From Peptococcaceae bacterium (lineage in GTDB: Bacteria > Bacillota > DSM-12270 > Thermacetogeniales > Thermacetogeniaceae), in assembly GCA_023249405.1 (NCBI GenBank), contig JAHFCR010000002.1, forward strand, positions 72,618 to 128,651: a stretch of 56,034 bases of DNA, given 5' to 3'. Made by a program: the position numbers and the translations under genes. Shown in pieces: positions 1-8,719 of this stretch (its first letter is position 1; each line of letters starts with the position of its first letter). Under the pieces are notes generated by a model. That model did no database searches. It worked only from the letters and a program-made list of their open reading frames with translations, and was not told where the DNA came from.

Positions 1-65
1 TGGAAGGAAAAAAGGAGCAACAAATCTAATTTGTAAGTAATACTATCCGTAGGGGGGATTTGGGA

Positions 66-344
66 ATGCCTGAATACAAGTACAAGGTGATTGCCGAAGT
101 CATAGAAATCAGAGGCGAGGGAAAGTGCTCCTACGGCCACCAGGTAGGGGACAAGTTTGAATTTACGCACTTGCTGCCGGGCGGGCTCTGCCATTTTGCC
201 TACGCCTCACTGGAGATGGCGGTAACAGCCCTGCTGTTTGGGGGCAAATTCCCCTGGATCAGAGGGGATGATCCCAGCACCTGGTCCTGCCCCGACCCCG
301 ACCGGACGGTGATCTTCAAGCTGACCAGGGAACCTGCAGTATAG
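66..344 (+). CDS. TIGR04076 family protein
   Basis: Small protein of 92 residues whose pattern (V-I-x-G-x-C then GHKxGDxF-like, GGLCxxA, and a C-terminal WxCPDPxR segment) fits the TIGR04076 family of uncharacterised anaerobe proteins. Cysteines near residues 22, 42 and 75 could bind metal, but that is not established. An upstream in-frame TTG at 60 exists, but the ATG at 66 has the purine-rich site AGGGGGGAT (51-59) at a good distance, so I start there. It is followed after about 90 bases by phosphofructokinase on the same strand. No function is assigned. Confidence 0.75.
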   Translation: MPEYKYKVIAEVIEIRGEGKCSYGHQVGDKFEFTHLLPGGLCHFAYASLEMAVTALLFGGKFPWIRGDDPSTWSCPDPDRTVIFKLTREPAV

Positions 345-435
345 GCTGGCCGGTTTTACGCTCGCAGGAAATACTGCCACTGGACAAGATGGAGAGAAGC
401 ATAAAACAATAATTATCTAAGGGAGTGACAGCTAG

Positions 436-1515
436 ATGCGCATGGGGATTCTTACCGGCGGAGGAGACTGTCCGGGGCTGAACGCGGTGATCCGGGCAGC
501 CGCCAAGACCCTCCTGTCCCGGGGCATAGAGGTATACGGATTCAAAGACGGTTACCGCGGCGTGATCGAAAAGCAATGGGCGCCATTGGACCGGGCGGCG
601 GTCTCCGGCCTGCTGCACCGCGGCGGGACGATCCTGGGCAGCAACAACCGGGACAACCCTTTCAACTACCCGGCGCATACCGCTGACGGGGCGATCACAT
701 ACTGTGATGCCAGCGCCACCCTGCTGGAGAACCTGCGCAGCCTGGAACTGGAGTGCACGATCGCCATCGGCGGCGACGGCACCCTTTCCATTGCCCAAAA
801 CCTGTGCTCCCGGGGAGCACACCTGGTCGGCGTGCCCAAAACCATCGACAACGACCTGGCCGCCACCGACCAGACCTTCGGCTTTGTAACTGCCGTAGCT
901 ACTGCCACCGACGCCCTGGACAAGCTGCACACCACGGCCGAGTCCCACCACCGGGTGATGATCCTGGAGGTGATGGGGCGTTATGCCGGCTGGATCGCCC
1001 TCTGGAGCGGGATCGCCGGTGGGGCGGACGTGATCCTGATCCCGGAGATCCCCTGGAGCATAGCCAGGGTGGCAGAGAAGATCCACGCACGGCAGCAGGA
1101 GGGCAAGCTATTCAGTATCATCGTGGTGGCCGAGGGCGCTTCCGCCCCCGGAGGCGGCCAGGTAGTCCGGGAGCGAATTGCCGGCAGCGGCGACCCCCTG
1201 CGATTGGGCGGCATCGGCGAAGTGGTCCGCAGACTGGTGGAACAGGAGACAGGCATAGAGGCCCGGATAACAGTGCTGGGCCATGTTCAACGCGGCGGTA
1301 CTCCCCTGGTCACCGACCGCATCCTGGCCACCCGCTTCGGGGTGGCCGCCGCCGAACTGGCCCTGGAGGGCCGCTTCGGCCACATGGTGGCCCTGAGAGG
1401 CACCCAGGTGATCACCGTGCCCCTTACGGAGGCGACCAGCCGGCCATCCAAAGTCTCTGCGGATGGGCAACTGGTACACGCCGCCCGGGCCGTGGGAATC
1501 AGCTTCGGGGATTAG
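436..1515 (+). CDS. pfkA: 6-phosphofructokinase
   Basis: Phosphofructokinase of 359 residues that phosphorylates fructose 6-phosphate in glycolysis. The phosphate-donor loop is GGDGT at 112-116 and the catalytic loop is PKTIDND at 134-140; GILTGGGDCPGLNAVIR opens the protein. In family numbering this gives Gly at the position that is Asp in PPi enzymes, which points to ATP. It also gives Lys at the position that is Gly in the E. coli ATP enzyme and Lys in PPi enzymes, so donor use cannot be settled by eye. The ATG at 436 follows a GGGAGTGA site. Its last four bases overlap the convergent comEC stop, and I saw no terminator between them. Confidence 0.95.
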   Translation: MRMGILTGGGDCPGLNAVIRAAAKTLLSRGIEVYGFKDGYRGVIEKQWAPLDRAAVSGLLHRGGTILGSNNRDNPFNYPAHTADGAITYCDASATLLENLRSLELECTIAIGGDGTLSIAQNLCSRGAHLVGVPKTIDNDLAATDQTFGFVTAVATATDALDKLHTTAESHHRVMILEVMGRYAGWIALWSGIAGGADVILIPEIPWSIARVAEKIHARQQEGKLFSIIVVAEGASAPGGGQVVRERIAGSGDPLRLGGIGEVVRRLVEQETGIEARITVLGHVQRGGTPLVTDRILATRFGVAAAELALEGRFGHMVALRGTQVITVPLTEATSRPSKVSADGQLVHAARAVGISFGD

Positions 1516-4061
1516 TCCCCGGTTACCGCCGTCGCCCCCCGGTTTGAATGACGGCCGGCGGTTGTGAGTGTCAATCTTTGGCCGTCGGTCTCAAAGGTGA
1601 TATTGCCATCCTCGTCGGTGCGCAGCACCGCTACATTCCTCTTCCGCCAGAAGGCCAACGTGTCCGGGGCCGGGTGGCCAAATGAATTCTTGCCCACGCT
1701 GATCGCCACAAACCGCGGCCCCACCAGGCCGTTGAAATCGGGGTCGATGCCATTGGCGCTGCCATGATGGGGCGCCTTCAACACGTCCGCCCGCAGGCCG
1801 TCCACCGGCAGTGCCCCGGACCGCGCCACCGCAGCCAGGTGCGCCAACGCCTCCTGCTCGGCATCCCCGGTCAACAAAAAAGCGATCCGGCCATACCTGA
1901 GCTGTATAATCACCGAATTGTTGTCCAGGTCGCTGTGCGTCCCCTCAAAGCTCTGCAGCGGCGGGTTGAGCACAGTGATGCTCAACCGGTCATCGAGCTG
2001 CAGCCGGGCGCCTGCATGCACATGATACTCGGATATCCCCCTCGATTTCAGCAGTTGTTCAAACTGGTCGAGCAATGGCGGGGGATGGGCCACCGGAGGC
2101 ATGACCACGGCCCCCACGGGCAGCTTCGATACTACCGCCATCAAGCCTCCCAGGTGATCCTCATGGGGATGGGTGTTTACCACCAGGTCCAGGCTCCTGA
2201 TACCGGAACGGATCAGGAAGGGAACCACGATTTGGGCTCCGGGGTCGAAGGATGATTGGCCGTAGGCGGGCTTGCCGCCTCCGTCCACCAGCATCCGCTC
2301 CCCATCGGGCGCCTCCACCAGAATAGAGTCCCCCTGCCCCACGTTGATGAAGGTGACCCGGAGCGTCCCGGCCCTGGAAGCAAACACGCCTCCGGTTCCC
2401 CAGACCATGAAGAATGCGGCCAGGACCAGCCCGGCACAGGCCGGGCCTAACCAGCGTCTGGCAGGAGCCCGAAAGCGGAAGTGCGAAAATGGTGTTTGAA
2501 AACCCTGGAGAGCGCTCCAGCCGAGCAGCGTCAGCAGGAGATACCAGGCAGCGATCAGCCAGATGGGCGGGGCGGTTGTGGGTAGTGCCGCTGCCGGCAG
2601 CCCCCCGATCAGCCCGAGCAAACCCCGCAAGGGAACTGTCAGAGCCCCGGCAGCCAGGAAAAAGGGTGAGCCCAGGCTCTGATGCAGCAGGGTCATCAGC
2701 ATCCCCGCCAATCCCAGATTGACCGCCAGCCCGGCCAGAGGCACCACCAGGATATTGGCCGGCAGGCCGAGCACCGGGATCTGTTGAAAGTAGAGGGCAG
2801 TCAGCGGCAGCACTGATAGTTGGGCGGCCAGGGCAACCGCCGTCAACTGCTTTAAGCCCTGCCACCCCGGCAGGAATCTGGCCAGGGGCGCGGACAGATA
2901 GATAATCCCCCAGGATGCGGCCAGGGTGAACTGGAAACCGGGATCCTGAAGCAGCAGGGGGTTAGCCAGAATGATGGACAGGACAGCAATGGCCAGGGCG
3001 TTCAGTGGGCTGTGGCGGGTCTGGTTCCAGAGACTGCCCGCCAGGGCGATGGTACCCATCACCGCAGCCCGGATCACCGGCGTTGGCAGTCCGATCAGGG
3101 CGGCATAGGTCCAGATGGCCAGCCCTACCAGGGCAAAAGTGGCGCCCCGCCCGAGGCGCAGCAGCCGGGCCAGGATCAGAAAAAAGGCCAGCACGAAGCC
3201 CAGGTGCAGACCGGAAACCACGAACAGGTGCACCACTCCGGTGCGCTGGTAGAGGTCCTTATCCTCCGGCGTCATCCAGGTCCTGGCACCCAGCAGCATG
3301 GCAGAAAGAAAGGAGGCCTGGTCTATGGGCAGGGCTGCCCGCAGACTCTGTTCCAACCGGAGATGGAGAAAGGCGGCCAACCTCAGGGGATACCAGGTCA
3401 GCCCGGGAGCGCCCGCCTGGAACACCGGAGACTGATCGCACAGGAGCTCGGCAGTCACCCCATGCCGCAACAGATAGGCCCGATAGTCAAAATCTCCGGG
3501 ATTGGCAGCCACCGGAGGCAGGTCCAATTTGCCTTGGACCAGCAGACAATCTCCCGGCAGCGCTATCCGGACACCGGCAGCCGTCGGGCTTCCTCTGGCG
3601 CCGGCCCCTTGTTCGCCTGCGCTTTTGCCGGAGTCTTGATCAGCGGTTGCCACCGGGTTGTAGCAGACGGCCTGGATCCGGATCCCGTTCGCTTTGCCGC
3701 TCCAGACCTCATTACCCAGTTGCAGCACCGGATCCTTCAGGATGTAGACAGTACGGTTGCCATAAATTGACGGCTGCTGGGCCAGGGTCCCGCTCATGTT
3801 AACATAATGCCCCAATAATGGACCGAGGGCGGCAGGAAGGACTGGCCGGCTGCAGCCGGCCAGGAGCAGGCCCAGGCAGAAAAGACAGCCCAGCAGCAAC
3901 GCCGGGGTCTCCCGCCGTCCTCTAACGTAGGCCGCTATCGCGGCCAGTAAAAAAATGAGGCCCCCGATCAGGCCCCATAAAGGATCGATGATATTATTCA
4001 ATAACAAGGACAGAAGCACTCCCAGCCCGAAGTCGATCGCCGCCAGAACCAGCGGGGTCAA
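1512..4061 (-). CDS. comEC: ComEC/Rec2 family DNA internalization protein
   Basis: Multi-pass membrane protein of 849 residues forming the DNA uptake channel of competence. It has an N-terminal hydrophobic region and soluble DUF4131 segment, a central competence-domain helix bundle (about residues 230-500, including the GARTWMT and VSGLHLGF motifs), and a C-terminal metallo-beta-lactamase-like domain with NTHPHEDHLGG near residue 630. The start is TTG at 4061, only 12 bases after the htrA stop, and its ribosome site is weak, so the start is uncertain. It is likely co-transcribed with htrA. comEA, usually the adjacent gene, lies 7.8 kb away on the far side of the ech operon. Confidence 0.95.
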   Translation of the reverse strand: MTPLVLAAIDFGLGVLLSLLLNNIIDPLWGLIGGLIFLLAAIAAYVRGRRETPALLLGCLFCLGLLLAGCSRPVLPAALGPLLGHYVNMSGTLAQQPSIYGNRTVYILKDPVLQLGNEVWSGKANGIRIQAVCYNPVATADQDSGKSAGEQGAGARGSPTAAGVRIALPGDCLLVQGKLDLPPVAANPGDFDYRAYLLRHGVTAELLCDQSPVFQAGAPGLTWYPLRLAAFLHLRLEQSLRAALPIDQASFLSAMLLGARTWMTPEDKDLYQRTGVVHLFVVSGLHLGFVLAFFLILARLLRLGRGATFALVGLAIWTYAALIGLPTPVIRAAVMGTIALAGSLWNQTRHSPLNALAIAVLSIILANPLLLQDPGFQFTLAASWGIIYLSAPLARFLPGWQGLKQLTAVALAAQLSVLPLTALYFQQIPVLGLPANILVVPLAGLAVNLGLAGMLMTLLHQSLGSPFFLAAGALTVPLRGLLGLIGGLPAAALPTTAPPIWLIAAWYLLLTLLGWSALQGFQTPFSHFRFRAPARRWLGPACAGLVLAAFFMVWGTGGVFASRAGTLRVTFINVGQGDSILVEAPDGERMLVDGGGKPAYGQSSFDPGAQIVVPFLIRSGIRSLDLVVNTHPHEDHLGGLMAVVSKLPVGAVVMPPVAHPPPLLDQFEQLLKSRGISEYHVHAGARLQLDDRLSITVLNPPLQSFEGTHSDLDNNSVIIQLRYGRIAFLLTGDAEQEALAHLAAVARSGALPVDGLRADVLKAPHHGSANGIDPDFNGLVGPRFVAISVGKNSFGHPAPDTLAFWRKRNVAVLRTDEDGNITFETDGQRLTLTTAGRHSNRGATAVTGD

Positions 4062-4073
4062 CGGGCTACCATG

Positions 4074-5231
4074 CTAGGAAGCACGCTCTGCCAGCGTTAC
4101 CGTTGCCTTGGTCTGTTGCCGGTCGCGCCAGATCGTCAACTCGATCTTGGCGCCGACTCCCGCATCCTGGATCTTCTGCAGCAAGTCGTCAGTATTGGAC
4201 ACTGCGGCTCCGTTCCAGGCGGTGATGATGTCCCCCTCCTGGAGACCGGCGCTGGATGCGGGACCGCCGCCGACCACGGCTCTGACGACCACTCCATTGG
4301 TGTCATTGTAGCCATAGGCAGTGGCAATATCCGAGGTGACGTCCTGAATCTCCACGCCGAGCCAGGCCCGGCTGACCTTGCCATTATTCATCAACTGATT
4401 CAGCACATCCTTGACGGTATTGCTGGGAATGGCAAAACCGATCCCCTGGGCCTGGGCGCTGACCGCGGTGTTGATCCCGATCACCGCTCCGCTCAGGTCC
4501 AGCAGGGGGCCGCCGCTGTTGCCGGGATTGATGGAAGCATCCGTCTGGAGCAGGTTCCGGTAGCTGCGGTCCTCAACCTTGATCGGGCGTCCCTTGGCGC
4601 TGATCACCCCGACAGTGACCGTGTGATCCAGTCCATAGGGGTTGCCGATGGCGATCACCCAGTTGCCCACCCGGGTCTGATCGGAATTACCCAGTTGCAG
4701 GTAGGGCAGAGTGCCGCCGGTGTCCACCTTCAGCACGGCCAGGTCGAGATCCCGGTCGCTGCCTACTACCCTGGCGCTGACCGGCTTCGACTTGCCCATG
4801 ATCGTCACCTGGATCTTTTGGGCGCCTTCAATCACATGTTCATTCGTCAGCAGGTAGCCATCAGCGGAGATCAGGAAACCGGAACCCAGCGCCTCCTGCA
4901 CCTGTGTCTGGGGCTGGTCGTAATTCTGGCCAAAGAACTGCCGGAAAAAGGGGTCGCTCAAAAAGGGGTTGTCCACCTGAGTAGTCTGCGTGGTTACGAT
5001 CTTGACCACTGACGGACCGGTATTGGATACTATATCGGCAATGGTGTTCGGCCCCACCCCCGGCAGGAGACTCTTGGCGGTATCAGTCGCCTGTGGCGTA
5101 TTCAGGGCCGCCAGCACCGGGTTCAGCCAATTGTGGCCGGAGGCGAAGACTATGCCTCCCGCGAAAGCAATGCCGGCCAGAAAGGCCGCCAGGATTATCC
5201 CCACGATAATGCGGTTCCGTTTGCTATTCAT
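4074..5231 (-). CDS. htrA: HtrA/DegP-type serine protease with PDZ domain
   Basis: Membrane-anchored quality-control protease of 385 residues. One hydrophobic segment (about 8-31) serves as a signal anchor and places the rest outside the cytoplasm. The trypsin-like domain carries His132 (TNEHV), Asp163 (DLDLAV) and Ser239 (GNSGGP), so the catalytic triad is intact. A single PDZ domain covers about 285-380. The ATG at 5231 has a strong AGGAGGAG site. comEC follows after 12 bases in the same direction. No CtsR or CssR box was recognised upstream. Confidence 0.95.
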   Translation of the reverse strand: MNSKRNRIIVGIILAAFLAGIAFAGGIVFASGHNWLNPVLAALNTPQATDTAKSLLPGVGPNTIADIVSNTGPSVVKIVTTQTTQVDNPFLSDPFFRQFFGQNYDQPQTQVQEALGSGFLISADGYLLTNEHVIEGAQKIQVTIMGKSKPVSARVVGSDRDLDLAVLKVDTGGTLPYLQLGNSDQTRVGNWVIAIGNPYGLDHTVTVGVISAKGRPIKVEDRSYRNLLQTDASINPGNSGGPLLDLSGAVIGINTAVSAQAQGIGFAIPSNTVKDVLNQLMNNGKVSRAWLGVEIQDVTSDIATAYGYNDTNGVVVRAVVGGGPASSAGLQEGDIITAWNGAAVSNTDDLLQKIQDAGVGAKIELTIWRDRQQTKATVTLAERAS

Positions 5232-5284
5232 GTCGCTTTTCTCCTCCTCTGTAGATCACTTTACAAGCATATAAAGCGAAACTT

Positions 5285-5317
5285 GCATTCAGAGGGGTTT
5301 TGACCCCATTCTGATGC
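5285..5317. repeat. GGGGTT-type palindrome, copy C
   Basis: Imperfect inverted repeat in the htrA upstream region with arms GCATTCAGAGGGG and CCCCATTCTGATGC around TTTTGA. It shares the pattern TTCAG..GGGGTT..CCCCA with palindromes at 33161-33191 and 55888-55919. No coding content. Confidence 0.6.
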
Positions 5318-5336
5318 TTAGTTGAGCCGATCCAGG

Positions 5337-5403
5337 AGCTTAGCGCCCCTTATCCCACCGCTTTCAGAAGCGGGGGTATTAGGGGCGGTTAGCTATCGGA
5401 TAA
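5337..5403. repeat. large imperfect palindrome, copy 1 of a dispersed repeat
   Basis: Hairpin with outer AGCT arms at 5337-5340 and 5391-5394 and inner 19-base arms (GCGCCCCTTATCCC... / ...GGGTATTAGGGGCG) with three mismatches, loop TCAG. It starts just after the tatA stop. No T-run follows in the minus direction, so it is not a classical terminator. The flank TTATCCG-TAGCTAACC plus CTAATACCCCCGC recurs at 55711-55754. The shape recalls terminal palindromes of IS200/IS605-type elements, which is inference from memory; no transposase is present. Confidence 0.65.
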
Positions 5404-5404
5404 A

Positions 5405-5785
5405 CTATTGCTTATCACTCGCAACTGCATCCGTCAAAGATGTTGTCGCTTCCTTTTGTCCAGTTTCGACTCTCTCCTCAGTCTCTTTGGGGCCGCCTGC
5501 TTCTTCCTGAACATCCCTCTGCCCGTCTCCCTGATCCGGTCCTTCAGCAGCCATTGCCGCAGCCTCGGCAGCCTGTTGCGCCTCCAGTTGCTTGGCTCTT
5601 TCTCTGGCTTCCTGGAGTTCCATCTCTTTGCCGATCTCATCCCAGGTGCGCCTGGCGGTATAGGTCACTTTACTAAATTCCTTGGTCAGTTTGCCGAGCA
5701 CTCTGGCCACGTCTGGCAGTTTATCGGGGCCAAAAACGACCAGGACGATCACAAAGATCAGAAGCACTTCCTCGACTCCGAACAA
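5405..5785 (-). CDS. tatA: Sec-independent translocase TatA/TatB-like protein
   Basis: Protein of 126 residues with a short N-terminal membrane helix (about 3-17, IFVIVLVVFGPDKLP), the FGPDKLP hinge, an amphipathic helix, and an acidic, Ala/Glu/Gln-rich C-terminal tail. This is the TatA/TatB layout; the long tail resembles TatB, but Firmicutes usually use dual-function TatA. The start is TTG at 5785 behind a GGGGGTGAT site. tatC is not in the window. The extra tail residues are probably cytoplasmic and disordered. Confidence 0.9.
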   Translation of the reverse strand: MFGVEEVLLIFVIVLVVFGPDKLPDVARVLGKLTKEFSKVTYTARRTWDEIGKEMELQEARERAKQLEAQQAAEAAAMAAEGPDQGDGQRDVQEEAGGPKETEERVETGQKEATTSLTDAVASDKQ

Positions 5786-5802
5786 CTGATCACCCCCAAA
5801 TT

Positions 5803-5831
5803 ATTATAACCCGCTTCTTTTTAATGGACAA
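5803..5831 (-). promoter_or_regulatory. promoter of the tatA-like gene
   Basis: TTGTCC (5831-5826), 17-base spacer, TATAAT (5808-5803), placed just before the TTG start and SD at 5785. Good sigma-A match. Confidence 0.7.
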
Positions 5832-5964
5832 CTCTACGGTACATATTATTGACAGTTGCGGTCAAGCTGGCGTATTTCTGTTGTTTTCAGAAGGAAGTCC
5901 TGCCGCGAGTGCAGAAATATTTAGATAGACCGGAACAGATAATAACTGTCAAGGAGGGATTCCG

Positions 5965-6267
5965 ATGTCCGTACAGGTTGCCAAGCTGCAGGATATTCCA
6001 GCCGGCAAGCCAAAGAAGTTCGATCTGCAAGGCAGGGCGATACTGCTGATCAACAACGACAACAACATCTACGCCATCGAGGAGAAGTGTACGCACCGCG
6101 GGTGCTCGCTGGCGGCGGGAAAGCTAGTGGGCAACAGTATCGAGTGCCCCTGTCACCAGGCCCGCTTCAACATCATCTCCGGCAAGGTAACCCAGGGCCC
6201 TGCCACCAAGCCGGTTGCCGTCTACCAGGTGACAGTGGAAAATGGAATGATCTCCATCAATCTTTAG
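5965..6267 (+). CDS. Rieske [2Fe-2S] ferredoxin-like protein
   Basis: Single-domain Rieske protein of 100 residues. The cluster ligands are in CTHRGC (Cys42, His44) and CPCH (Cys62, His65), so the two-Cys, two-His set is complete. It resembles the small NirD/BphA3-type electron carriers rather than the membrane-bound bc1 subunit, as there is no membrane helix. The ATG follows AAGGAGGG. It is divergent from tatA and convergent with the ech operon; partner and reaction are unknown. A weak promoter (TTGACA at 5849-5854, poor -10) lies upstream. Confidence 0.9.
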   Translation: MSVQVAKLQDIPAGKPKKFDLQGRAILLINNDNNIYAIEEKCTHRGCSLAAGKLVGNSIECPCHQARFNIISGKVTQGPATKPVAVYQVTVENGMISINL

Positions 6268-6350
6268 CGCATAGCGGCGCCAAGAACAGCCCCGGCCCCA
6301 ACCAGAGTCTTGCGAAAAAAGCAGCCGAATCTCGAAACCGGGCGCACTAA

Positions 6351-6383
6351 TGAAAAAGTCCCCATCGCATGCGATGGGGACTT
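6351..6383 (-). terminator. terminator of the ech operon
   Basis: A perfect 28-base palindrome (6356-6383) with arms AAGTCCCCATCGCA/TGCGATGGGGACTT, followed in the minus direction by TTTTT. It lies 35 bases after the echF stop and may also stop the convergent Rieske transcript. Confidence 0.85.
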
Positions 6384-6418
6384 GAGCTTGTCATTGCGCT
6401 CTATTCCAAGCCTGTGGA

Positions 6419-6781
6419 CTATTCGCCTGTCTTTTCGCCCTTCTCTTTCACAGCCTTGGAGTGGTAAATGATGGCCTCTCTCTTATAGAACGGAGCCCGC
6501 CATTGCGGCGCTATAGTGATGGCGTCTTTGGGGCACACCTCAGCGCAGACCTCGCAGATAATGCAACGGTCCGGATGAAGGATCCATTCCTTCTTATCCT
6601 TGTCGAGATCGATGGCTATAGCCGGGCAGCGGCGTGCGCAGGTGCCGCACTGGTTGCAGAGGTCCTCGTTAAACTCTACGTGTCCACGCGCCCGGGCGAA
6701 GGGCTCTCTGGTCGTCACCGGATACATCCTGGTGGCCGGCCCCCCGAAAAGGTTGCGGACAACTGTTGGCAGCATGATCAT
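6419..6781 (-). CDS. echF: Energy-converting hydrogenase, ferredoxin-like subunit EchF
   Basis: Protein of 120 residues with two [4Fe-4S] motifs, Cys42/45/48/52 and Cys73/76/79/83 (CxxCxxCxxxCP twice). It relates to NuoI and passes electrons from ferredoxin towards the small subunit. It is the last gene of an operon in the exact order echA-B-C-D-E-F. The C-terminus is lysine- and glutamate-rich. A strong hairpin terminator follows. Confidence 0.9.
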   Translation of the reverse strand: MIMLPTVVRNLFGGPATRMYPVTTREPFARARGHVEFNEDLCNQCGTCARRCPAIAIDLDKDKKEWILHPDRCIICEVCAEVCPKDAITIAPQWRAPFYKREAIIYHSKAVKEKGEKTGE

Positions 6782-6815
6782 TTTCTACTCCACCTCCTTC
6801 TTTTAGTTTCCTGTG

Positions 6816-7898
6816 CTACCGTTCGGTGCAACTGATGCACGGGTCGATCGAAAGAACGATGATCGGCACATCAGCCAACTCGCACCCGGGTAGCATCACT
6901 AGCAGTGACGGAATGTTGGCGTAGGTCGGTGTCCGCACCCGGAGGCGTTCCAGGTTGCGGGTACCGTTGCCCTTGGCGTAGTAGAAAACCTCACCACGAG
7001 GCTGCTCCACCCTGCTGACGGCTTCATTGGCTGGCGGGTTGCCCTTTGGCTTGGCAGCAAGCTCGCCCTCCGGCAGCTTGCCGAAGGCTTCGAGTTGCAG
7101 GTCGATCGCCTGGTACAGTTCCCCGACGCGGACAGCAGCACGGGAGAAGGAGTCGCCACCGGTGGCTACGATCGGCTCGTAGGACAGGTCGCCGTAGGCC
7201 CAGTATCCCTGAGTGCGGCAGTCTTCCTTGACTCCGCTGGCCCGCAGGTGCGGCCCGCACAGGCCCAGGGCAATGGCCTGATCGTAGGAGAGCACGCCTT
7301 TGCCAACAGTTCTGGCCTTGACGGTGTAGTCGTTGACCAGCACATTGTTGAGAGCCTCGGCTTCTTTGCGCACATCTTTTAAAACCTCGATGCAGTGCTT
7401 CTTCTGGTCATCGTCTATATCCCGGCGTACACCGCCGACGATGGATACGGACTGGGTAACCCGGTGCCCGGTGGTGATCTCCAGGATGTCGAGCACCTTC
7501 TCACGGATGCGCCAGTACTGCATGAACATACTCTCAAACCCGAAGGCATCCGCCAGCAGTCCCAGCCAGAGCAAGTGGCTATGGGTTCTGGCCATCTCCG
7601 CCCAGATGGTGCGCAGGTAGCTCGCCCGCGGAGGGATCTCCAACGGCCACAGTTTTTCCACCACATCGCAGTAGGTCATGCCATGGATAGCGCTGCAGAT
7701 GCCGCAGATGCGCTCGCAGAGATAGATGTTCTTCGGATACTCGTTCAGTTCGCAAGCTTTTTCAATGCCCCGGTGTCCGTAACCGATAGCCGGTACGACA
7801 CCGACCACCCTCTCGTCCTCCAGCTCCAGTTTCAACTGGATAGGTTCCGGGAGTACCGGATGCTGCGGGCCAAATGGCGTTATTGTACGCGGTGCCAT
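6816..7898 (-). CDS. echE: Energy-converting [NiFe] hydrogenase large subunit EchE
   Basis: Catalytic subunit of 360 residues that reduces protons or oxidises H2 at a NiFe centre. The N-terminal motif is RICGICSAIH (Cys65, Cys68, His72), and the C-terminal motif DPCISCTER (Cys354, Cys357) ends the protein. All four Ni-binding cysteines are present, which separates it from the NuoD subunit of respiratory Complex I. Translation stops right after the second motif, so there is no C-terminal peptide to be removed by a maturation protease, as in several group 4 enzymes. The echD stop and this start abut. Accessory hyp genes are not in the window. Confidence 0.94.
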   Translation of the reverse strand: MAPRTITPFGPQHPVLPEPIQLKLELEDERVVGVVPAIGYGHRGIEKACELNEYPKNIYLCERICGICSAIHGMTYCDVVEKLWPLEIPPRASYLRTIWAEMARTHSHLLWLGLLADAFGFESMFMQYWRIREKVLDILEITTGHRVTQSVSIVGGVRRDIDDDQKKHCIEVLKDVRKEAEALNNVLVNDYTVKARTVGKGVLSYDQAIALGLCGPHLRASGVKEDCRTQGYWAYGDLSYEPIVATGGDSFSRAAVRVGELYQAIDLQLEAFGKLPEGELAAKPKGNPPANEAVSRVEQPRGEVFYYAKGNGTRNLERLRVRTPTYANIPSLLVMLPGCELADVPIIVLSIDPCISCTER

Positions 7899-8285
7899 TT
7901 AATTGCCCCCCTTCTTGCCGGCTGCCAGTTGTTCCTCGGTTTTCAGCATGGGCAGCACCGGGCTGTCCTGCGCCAGCATCATGTGACCGCCGAAGTCGAT
8001 AGCCAGATCCTTGACTTTCAAGCCAAACAGTTCCTTCATCTCGTTCTCGATCAGCACGGCAGTGAGGTAGATGCCGGTCATGCTCGGCACTTCCTCATCC
8101 TTGCCGACGGAGAATCGCAGGGCCGACAGGTCCATGCCGGGGCTGGCGTTGAAGAAGTAGGTAATTTCCAGCTTATCCCCCAGGTCGTTGGCGGATCCCG
8201 TTACGAACCGCGCCTTGGCGTCGGCATACTTCTTGACTTCTGCAAGCAGTTGGTCTTTGCTGATCTCTTTCAGCTTATCGATCAT
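7899..8285 (-). CDS. echD: Energy-converting hydrogenase subunit EchD (NuoC-like)
   Basis: Protein of 128 residues matching the 30-kDa/NuoC-like family, with the typical sequence around DLSALRFSVGKDEEVPSMTGIY and ELFGLKVK. It is a soluble connecting subunit beside the large subunit. It overlaps the echC stop by four bases, which suggests translational coupling. Assignment rests on both sequence character and position between echC and echE. Confidence 0.88.
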   Translation of the reverse strand: MIDKLKEISKDQLLAEVKKYADAKARFVTGSANDLGDKLEITYFFNASPGMDLSALRFSVGKDEEVPSMTGIYLTAVLIENEMKELFGLKVKDLAIDFGGHMMLAQDSPVLPMLKTEEQLAAGKKGGN

Positions 8286-8719
8286 AATGCCACCCCCTGC
8301 AGTTTGGCCAGCTTCTGCAGCGCTAGCACAACCCCGTCAATGATCGCTTCGGGGCGGGCTGCACAACCAGGCACGTAGACATCGACCGGGATCACCTTGT
8401 CCACACCGCCGAGCACGTTGTAGCAGTTGTGGAAGACACCGCCCGAAGTGCCGCAGGTACCGACCGCGATCACCATTTTGGGGCCGGGAATTTGCTCGTA
8501 GAGGTTCTTCAGCACCCTGGCAGTTCTCCTATTTACCGGTCCGGTAACAACCAGCACATCGGCATGCTTCGGGTTGCCCATGTTGACAATTCCGAAGCGC
8601 TCCACGTCGTAGAGGGGGGTTAAGCAGGCCAGCACCTCGATGTCGCAGCCATTGCAGGAACTGTTGTCAAAGTGCATGATCCACGGTGATTTTAGCCGCG
8701 AAGTTGCAATGATCCCCAT
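8282..8719 (-). CDS. echC: Energy-converting hydrogenase small subunit EchC (NuoB-like)
   Basis: Protein of 145 residues carrying the proximal [4Fe-4S] cluster. The ligands are Cys22 and Cys25 (CNGCD), Cys89 (GTC) and Cys119 (PGC). It receives electrons from EchF and hands them to the NiFe site of EchE. The echB stop (TAG) is directly followed by this ATG. It lacks the medial and distal cluster domains of uptake hydrogenases, as expected for group 4 enzymes. Confidence 0.93.
   Translation of the reverse strand: MGIIATSRLKSPWIMHFDNSSCNGCDIEVLACLTPLYDVERFGIVNMGNPKHADVLVVTGPVNRRTARVLKNLYEQIPGPKMVIAVGTCGTSGGVFHNCYNVLGGVDKVIPVDVYVPGCAARPEAIIDGVVLALQKLAKLQGVAL

Noticed and set aside
316-1086. Long minus-strand ORF opposite pfk
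   Set aside because: Shadow of phosphofructokinase in GC-rich sequence, with low-complexity protein content.
4071-5012. Plus-strand ORF of 313 codons opposite htrA
   Set aside because: Shadow frame; htrA has an intact catalytic triad and PDZ domain on the other strand.
5337-5403. Simple terminator for tatA
   Set aside because: No T-run after the hairpin in the minus direction, and a second copy lies away from any gene end.
6816-7898. Reading the large subunit as NuoD of Complex I
   Set aside because: All four Ni-binding cysteines are present (Cys65, Cys68, Cys354, Cys357), which NuoD lacks.
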